DNA from: Paulownia fortunei
Taxonomy: Eukaryota; Streptophyta; Magnoliopsida; Lamiales; Paulowniaceae
Assembly: GCA_019321725.1 (NCBI GenBank)
Contig: CM033108.1
Span: forward strand, 17,435,799 to 17,499,798
Length of the DNA: 64,000 nucleotides
Direction: 5' to 3'
Shown here: one piece after another, positions 58,161 through 64,000 of the stretch
How positions within the stretch are numbered: position 1 is the first letter of the stretch
Layout: the number at the start of each line of letters is the position of its first letter
Notes under the pieces: model-generated
Told to the model about the DNA's origin: nothing
Seen by the model: only the letters and a program-made list of their open reading frames with translations
Databases searched by the model: none
Made by a program: the position numbers and the translations under genes

Positions 58161-58610
58161 TCATAATCTTACGTGCCACAGGCTAATGGAACTATGATTA
58201 TCTAATTTTCTTTTATTTTGTTGCATTGTGAAAATAGGGTTGTGGGGAGTAACAGTATATAAATAATTCATCAAAAAACCAAAATAGATAAAATCAGAAC
58301 GTTTGAAAATGGAACAATTTCCATTCTCAATGGTAAATTTAAAACCTTCTCTATCCAAAATTGGAATAGAGATAATGTTCTTAATAATATTCGGAACAAA
58401 AAGATAATTGTTTAAAACTATTACATAACTATTCTCTAAAGCTAGATTAATGGTCCCTATAACTAATGCAGCAACTCTTGCTCCATTCTCTATTCTAAAG
58501 AGAGTCTCTTCTCCATCCAATTTCCTAATTCTTGCCATCATCTGCAAATTATTGCAGATATGTGAGCCACAATCGGTATCTAATACCCAAAAAGTATTGT
58601 TAGCCGACAA
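58161..58610 (-). pseudogene. Copia-3 protease and GAG-pre-integrase region
   Basis: The segment is in the same frame as gag, after a single TAA. It starts near the protease motif VLDTDCGSHIC (about 58590-58558). The aspartic-protease triad in this lineage is normally Asp-Thr-Gly; here the Gly is Asp, which should abolish activity. The body continues with a second strand region (GARVAALVIGTINLAL), FVPNIIKNIISI, and ends SLWHVRL, the opening of the integrase zinc site, before a stop. Confidence 0.88.
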
Positions 58611-58625
58611 GTTAACTTCAACAAA

Positions 58626-59453
58626 TTATCTACCTGAACTCTTGAGGCTTGCAAGATACTCCTTGCAATTCCTCTTCCAGTGCCCTGGTTTGCCACAGTA
58701 ATAGCACTTGTCATTAGCTTGAGAAGAAACCTTTTTGACATTGGCCTTAGCTTTCAGCTTGTTGGGTTTAGAGGAACCCTTTATATTCTTCTTCCCTTTC
58801 TTGGGCTTTTTAGCCTTTGATCCGGAAGAAGATCCAACAAGCAGAACCAACTTGTCCTTTTTCTTAGTGGACTCAACCATCTTTAACATGTTCCCAAGCT
58901 CAACAAGACTAGTCTCCATGTTGTGCATTTTAAAGTTGACAAAAAAGTTGTCAAGTGATGGAGACAAAGAATGCAATAGAAGGTTTGTATAGAGTTCGTT
59001 CTCCATAACGACTCCAAGGGACGCTAACCTTTCAATAAGGGCTATCATTTTCAATCTATGATAATGGACTGAAGAGCCCTTAGTCGTACGACATTTGAAA
59101 AGATCTTTTGAGATCTGATATCTCGTCTGCTGAGTTTTTTCACCATACAACTCTTGTAGGTGAATGAGGATCCCATAAGCAGTATCTTGATCCTCGTTCT
59201 GCCTTTGCAACACATTTGTTATCGATGCCAGCATGTAGCATTGAGCTTGCAAATTGTCATCAACATAACGTAAGTAATCTGCATAATCCTCTAAAGTAAT
59301 ATCCTCCGGTGGAATCGAATGAGGTGCAGTGTCGAGGACATATGCCATCTTCTTCAACTGAAGAACTATCTTCAGGTTTCTTAGCCAATCGACAAAGTTA
59401 GGTCTAATTAATTTGTTTTGTTTAATGATTGTTGCAAGTGGATTCTTTACCAC
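58626..59453 (-). CDS. gag: Copia-3 gag (capsid/nucleocapsid), 275 aa
   Basis: The open frame from the ATG at 59453 encodes the structural protein that packages the element RNA in cytoplasmic particles. Visible parts: an N-terminal region with a conserved Trp (NFVDWLRNLKIVL, 19-31), the UBN2-type helical capsid (about 40-195; LQELYGEKTQQTRYQISKDL at 99-118), a Lys-rich linker (about 196-245) and one zinc knuckle C250-C253-H258-C263 in perfect CX2CX4HX4C spacing. It is unbroken and has normal copia gag length. The TAA at 58626-58628 ends it. The same frame then continues into protease, so the stop probably arose by mutation within a former gag-pol frame. Confidence 0.93.
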   Translation of the reverse strand: MVKNPLATIIKQNKLIRPNFVDWLRNLKIVLQLKKMAYVLDTAPHSIPPEDITLEDYADYLRYVDDNLQAQCYMLASITNVLQRQNEDQDTAYGILIHLQELYGEKTQQTRYQISKDLFKCRTTKGSSVHYHRLKMIALIERLASLGVVMENELYTNLLLHSLSPSLDNFFVNFKMHNMETSLVELGNMLKMVESTKKKDKLVLLVGSSSGSKAKKPKKGKKNIKGSSKPNKLKAKANVKKVSSQANDKCYYCGKPGHWKRNCKEYLASLKSSGR

Positions 59454-61002
59454 TTTAGTAGAGTAATCTACAAAACACGCACGAAGCAGAAAATGAGTAA
59501 ACTATAGAAAAAATATAGTAATTTAATATAAGATCTTTAATACTAAATGCTTCCCACTATTTTCTGCGAATTCTATCACCCCTAATGAAATTTCGGGAAA
59601 TCAAATTTACTAGTGAGCTTGAAGTCCAATGGAAATATTTCACACCCCAATTTTATGAGCTCATGAAATATTTCTATCGGTAGTCAACTCTTTGATGATT
59701 GTATCACTATACATCCCTCAAGTTTGTTTTGCCTCACCTCTTTCCATATACCTCAATTTTATGAGCCCATATGGTATTAAATGTCAAACAATACCCATCA
59801 AATATTCGTGTAGATAGAGCATCAAGATGTCCCATGACTCATGACCAACATAATGACGATTCCATCCCATGAGCATCTCAATGCTTGGTAGAGATCTCAG
59901 CTTTCCAACACAAGACCACCCCACGACTCATGGTCAGTGATCAAGTGCGGTAGCGATCATCATGTCTCTATCTTTGATGGTAGGCATGGAACGATAGGTC
60001 ATACCTAACTTGTCCATTTTTATTTGAAATTTTCAAAAAATTCTTTTACTTAATTTTAGTAAATTAAGTGGGGTTTAATTTTATCCAAGACCTTATCATA
60101 ATTTAAATTAGATTGGTTATTTAATACATGACATCATAATATCATTTTGCAAGCATAAAAGCATTAAATAAAATCCTAAACATGCATCTAATACATACTT
60201 AAATAAATGGATGATTATGAACCAGTCCTATGCGGTCCATTTGAGCCAAAAATGGACCTAAGGTCAGTCTAAGAGTAATAAAATGGAATATAACCTATTT
60301 TATTACATAATTGCATCCCATACAAACATGGGCCTTATTTGGAACCTCCTTTTTGATTCTCCTTCATCTTTCAAAAAAAAGAAAAACCTCACCATCTATT
60401 CTACTCTATTTACAGAAAATAAAATAACTTACATAAATGAAATAAAAGGGTCGCAGGCCCTATTTTAAAATTCAAAAATATTAAATAAAATCAATCACAT
60501 TGGTCCAATGACTCGTTATCATCCCATACATGCTCATTATTAACATCATATGTAATTATCAAAATATATAAATTTATCAAATTGTTAAACGTAATTTTTT
60601 AACTTGGTATAATTTTTAATTGCTTGAAAAATAATTTTTCTTTGAAAAAATAATTTTTCAAAAATAATTAAAATTAACATTTCATTTTAATATTCCAAAA
60701 AATAAAAATAAAAAAGGACCCAAAACGACACGACAAGCAGCGCTACTACTGTCCGTCGGGCGTGGGCCGGCACCTGCTGTCGGGTGCCTGCGCGCGCAAC
60801 CATTGGGTGTTTGACACCCCACGGCTTGTTTCATCCCCTTTTTTTATTTTCATATATAAATAATTTAAATAAGCAATTAAAATTATTCCAATTAAATTTT
60901 TTTGAAAATATGCAAAATCAAAATTTACATAATTAACATGAATTTAAACAATTTTAAAACATGCATTCATAAATTCAAAATTCACTGAATAAGAGAAACC
61001 GT
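59454..61002 (-). other. 5' leader of Copia-3
   Basis: About 1.55 kb without coding frame. It has a GC-rich patch at about 60725-60830. Parts (60180-60240, 60440-60560) match, in reverse complement, the Copia-4 leader at 63400-63740, which shows that the two elements are relatives. Confidence 0.8.
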
Positions 61003-61014
61003 GCTCTGATACCA
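61003..61014 (-). promoter_or_regulatory. Primer-binding site of Copia-3
   Basis: On the minus strand TGGTATCAGAGC, a perfect tRNA-iMet match, one base from the LTR. Confidence 0.93.
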
Positions 61015-61015
61015 C

Positions 61016-63222
61016 TGTTGGGATTACTATAATTATAGGGGTATACGTAGCGAAAAATTAAATTTTTTATCAAACATAAATTTAACCACTTTGATTCGAA
61101 AGGGATTTAGCAATCACGCTTATTCAAGTGAATATATAAATAAATATAAAATCAAATTGTACCTTTTATGCACTTCGGTTATTATAAGGAATGAAGCTAT
61201 CAATTGCTTATCCTACACTATCAAAACTAGCAGGGATCCAAGTGTCCCATCTCTATCAGGTCTACAATACGGAAGGCAAAACCAATCAAAAGGATTCGCT
61301 AGTATCCTTTTAATTGTTTACTAATCTAGAGCAGAGTAAATTTTCAAGAATAATAAAGATTGATTCTTTAAGTTCTTAAAATAATAATATGAAGAGAATA
61401 ATAAGAAACTGATTTTCTTTTTCTTTTCTTGGAGAGTAAAATTAGAAGACTTTAAACAAAATAGTTAATGCTCAAATTTTTTGAATTAATTATGTAACTT
61501 TCACTCTAATATAATAGGACTGAAAATTTTAATCCCTTTTCAACTTTTGTGAAGTTTTTCAGTTTTGAACTACTTTAAAACTTGATCTTGGAAGGATTCC
61601 AAATCTTCCAAAAACTCTTCTCTTTTCTCTCTCATATTGTATGTGGACTAATTTGAGACTACATTAATTATCAAAATTATCTACATACATTGTAGATATT
61701 AATTTGAACTCTTCAAATAATATCAAAATAGATATATATCATATATATACTATAATTATATTTATATATAAATTAAATCTTAGTGGCCGATTTTATCCTA
61801 TAAAACCGATCACTATATTTATTTATCTATAAATATGTTAATTAAATAAATTATATTTATTTAATTTATTCTCTTTATATTTTAGTGAGCTTCTTAAGTG
61901 ATCCACATTAATTTTGGGTTTAGACTTAAAAATTCTCAAATTAATTCAATTGATTCAATTTCAATTTAATCAATCCAATTGATTAATTTAATTTACTCAA
62001 ATTGGGCTTTTCAATCAAATTAGGTCCAATTAAATAATTCAATTACTTAATTAAATAATTTAATTTAAACATTAAATTAAATAGAACCCTTAATTAATTA
62101 ATTAATCTGTATTAATTAATTAATTTACCACTATTAGATAAAATCTAAAATTAGAAATATTACTTTCTATAAAGATGTGTGACCTTTTTAAGTTCACTAC
62201 TAAGCTAGTAGTGGGCTTACAATATTTGCAACTTATAAATAATAATTATTTTAATTAATTAATTTAATTAATTAATCCATTTGGAATCAATTCTTTAATT
62301 CCAAAAACCTCACTATCCATGAAAACACCTAGCAAGTAATCATGGCAAACTAGTCTTAGGTGAAATAGCGAGTAAACCTATTTTAGTTGCGAGTACCATA
62401 CACGTACGATCCTTTTGACAACTAATCTCCCAATTGAATTTAGAGCATGGATTATAAGTTAAAATTTTAAATGATTTAATAACTGTAATCTCATTTCAAG
62501 TTTCATTGATTCTTGATAAATCATGATTTATCTTGCCTTGGCCATGGTTTTGGAATCACGAACCAGAAAAATATAGGAGATTCTCTTATTTAAAAAGACA
62601 AGTGTTGAATTCTATGTTGGCCACTGACAAACCTCCATGCGCACTAGTGCAACACCCAACATACCCCCTTTGTAATTGTCAAACAATTAGAAGATATATC
62701 AAAGTGTTATATGATACACACAAGGCTACTATTATATCTCAAATCTGAGGACTAGTCGTGTACTATCGCAATACAGAAATTCTTGTTTCGACAAGTAAAA
62801 CCTCCAACTAAGAATTTTTTGTGGGCTATGTTCGGTGTACTTGTTCCCTAACAAGCATTCACATACATGCACTTACGTCTCTACGCCAGTGGAATATGAC
62901 ATCTTCATTTTATGAGCATGCATCATATGTACGAGTGTTACTGAGCTATTTGATGTCCCATTTAAAAAAACTCTCGACTCTAAACTTATTTAATACCAAA
63001 GCCTCAGAGGTATGTTCCATGATCGCCATCATATGTGCGACCATGCCCTAAAGTTAAATTTGATTTGAGGACTTTATCTAATGTGTAGAAATAAAAGATG
63101 CATGACATAAGATAAAGAAAATACCTTTTTATTAATATGATTGCCAATAATATTGTCTTTATAAAAGCAAAAGAGTATACTACACATAATCCAATTGGGG
63201 TGTTGGGTATCCTACTCTAACA
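61016..63222 (-). repeat. 5' LTR of Copia-3 (2207 bp)
   Basis: On the plus strand it runs from TGTTGGGATTAC to CTACTCTAACA. The core holds AATTAATTAATT-rich repeats. It is transcribed leftward in principle. ORFs inside (61091-61324, 62533-62748, 62821-63051) have no motif. Confidence 0.92.
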
Positions 63223-64000
63223 TATTGGACATCCTCATCGTGTTGAATTGTACAATTTGATTTTTTATTTTTAATTAAAGTTTTAATTTTAAAATTTTGA
63301 AAAGGGTTTTTTTTTCTTGAAAAATTGAGATATTATCCCAAGTCGTGAGATTACAATTTAATTAGATGGTAAATGTACATGCTTTAACAAATTCATGTGA
63401 TGTATTTATTAGTATGTATGGGATGATCATGGACCTTTTATACCAATGTGATTGGATTTATTAATCTTTGAGTTTTGAAATGGGGCATGCAAGTCTCTTA
63501 TTCTTTCTTTATATATACTTTACATTTTTGAAATGAGAGCGGAATAGGGTGAAGTTTTTCTTTATGCTCTTGGTGGACAAGAAGAAGGACCAAGACAAAG
63601 AATCAAGAGAAGACCAATGAATGTATGCGATATATTCATGTAATTGAAATTAGTTTCAATTTCCATTTTATTACCCTTAGATTGATCCATTTTTGGCTCA
63701 AATGGATCACATAGAATTGATCTATGATCATTCGATTTATGTATGTATTAGATGCATGCGTAGGGTTTAATTAATATTTTCAAATGATATGCACATCGTT
63801 AATTGAATGCAAACATATTAAATAAACTAAGATTAAAATTGAAGAGGTTTTGGTTAAAATATATACCCCACTTGAATTAAAATCAAGTAAAGGAATTTTA
63901 CATTCTAATTTCAAGCAAATATGGATAAAATTAGGTTGGACCCAATAATCTATGCCTACCATAAAAAATAGTTGACATGATGATGCTACCTTATTTTATC
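63223..64000 (+). other. Leader of Copia-4, right part
   Basis: It begins with the TATTG target-duplication copy (63223-63227) and runs to the window end without a coding frame. It is similar, in reverse, to the Copia-3 leader; for example 'gatccatttttggctcaaatgg' (63685-63706) mirrors 60237-60258. The Copia-4 gag would lie beyond the window. Confidence 0.72.

Larger units (their letters stand above)
53441..63222 (-). mobile_element. Copia-3: full-length but decayed Ty1/copia element, 9.8 kb
   Basis: Minus-strand order: 5' LTR (61016-63222), primer-binding site (61003-61014), leader of about 1.55 kb, gag (59453-58626), protease, integrase, RT, RNase H (to about 55690), polypurine tract, 3' LTR (53441-55658). 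The LTRs differ at roughly a tenth of positions in the first 150 bases, so the insertion is old. From gag to the end of integrase the frame stays the same and is broken only by stop codons. A frameshift follows in RT. It lies inside the leader of the related Copia-4. Confidence 0.93.

Noticed and set aside
1..64000. tRNA, rRNA or riboswitch genes
   Set aside because: I looked for tRNA-like B boxes and rRNA sequence by eye and saw none. The tRNA-related strings present are primer-binding sites.

Overview
This is a stretch of plant nuclear DNA, almost certainly from a eudicot. It is AT-rich, carries no complete protein-coding host gene, and is built almost entirely of nested LTR retrotransposons. 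The clues to a plant are Ty3/gypsy elements of the chromovirus and Tat types, Ty1/copia elements with long AATTAATT-rich LTRs, primer-binding sites matching initiator tRNA-Met, a Tourist-like MITE, and small remnants that read as plant genes (Mediator subunit 14 and the thylakoid translocase TatA). I could not place the species. Two runs of exactly 100 N are scaffold gaps.

Layout. 1-4663: 3' part of a plus-strand chromovirus (Gypsy-1), with a degenerate pol and a 2.3 kb 3' LTR. 4664-about 9970: a very old minus-strand copia element (Copia-1), cut by Gypsy-1. 9975-10520: a DUF4283 (LINE-type) remnant. 10590-16886: a truncated copia LTR, a decayed chromovirus pol, then another copia LTR with its primer-binding site. 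16887-18369: the 3' end of a Tat-type gypsy element (Tat-2) with an antisense extra ORF and a 404 bp LTR. 18600-19080: a LINE-type RNase H remnant. 19622-26890: Copia-2 (5' LTR carrying a 1050 bp MITE, long leader, broken gag-pol). 26895-27605: a piece of another copia RT.

27599-39966: a broken minus-strand gypsy element (Gypsy-2). Its 5' LTR was hit by Gypsy-3 (28186-37417), the only nearly intact element here: matching LTRs, a 5 bp target duplication, PBS, PPT, and one open gag-pol frame of about 1430 codons. 40333-about 44985: a second Tat element (Tat-1) with the end of integrase, a long antisense extra ORF and its 3' LTR. 44990-49571: the only low-transposon stretch. It holds a Mediator-14-like pseudogene (plus strand) and, pointing toward it, the last exon of a TatA/Tha4-like gene (minus strand). 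49572-51153: a copia LTR with an RNase H fragment. 51154-64000: Copia-4 (plus strand), whose leader was split by its relative Copia-3 (53441-63222, minus strand).

How the parts work together: the genes belong to retrotransposon life cycles (gag capsid, protease, integrase, reverse transcriptase, RNase H). Only Gypsy-3 looks recent and close to functional, and it lacks the end of its chromodomain through a one-base difference. Relative age by nesting: Gypsy-3 is younger than Gypsy-2, Copia-3 is younger than Copia-4, and Gypsy-1 is younger than Copia-1.
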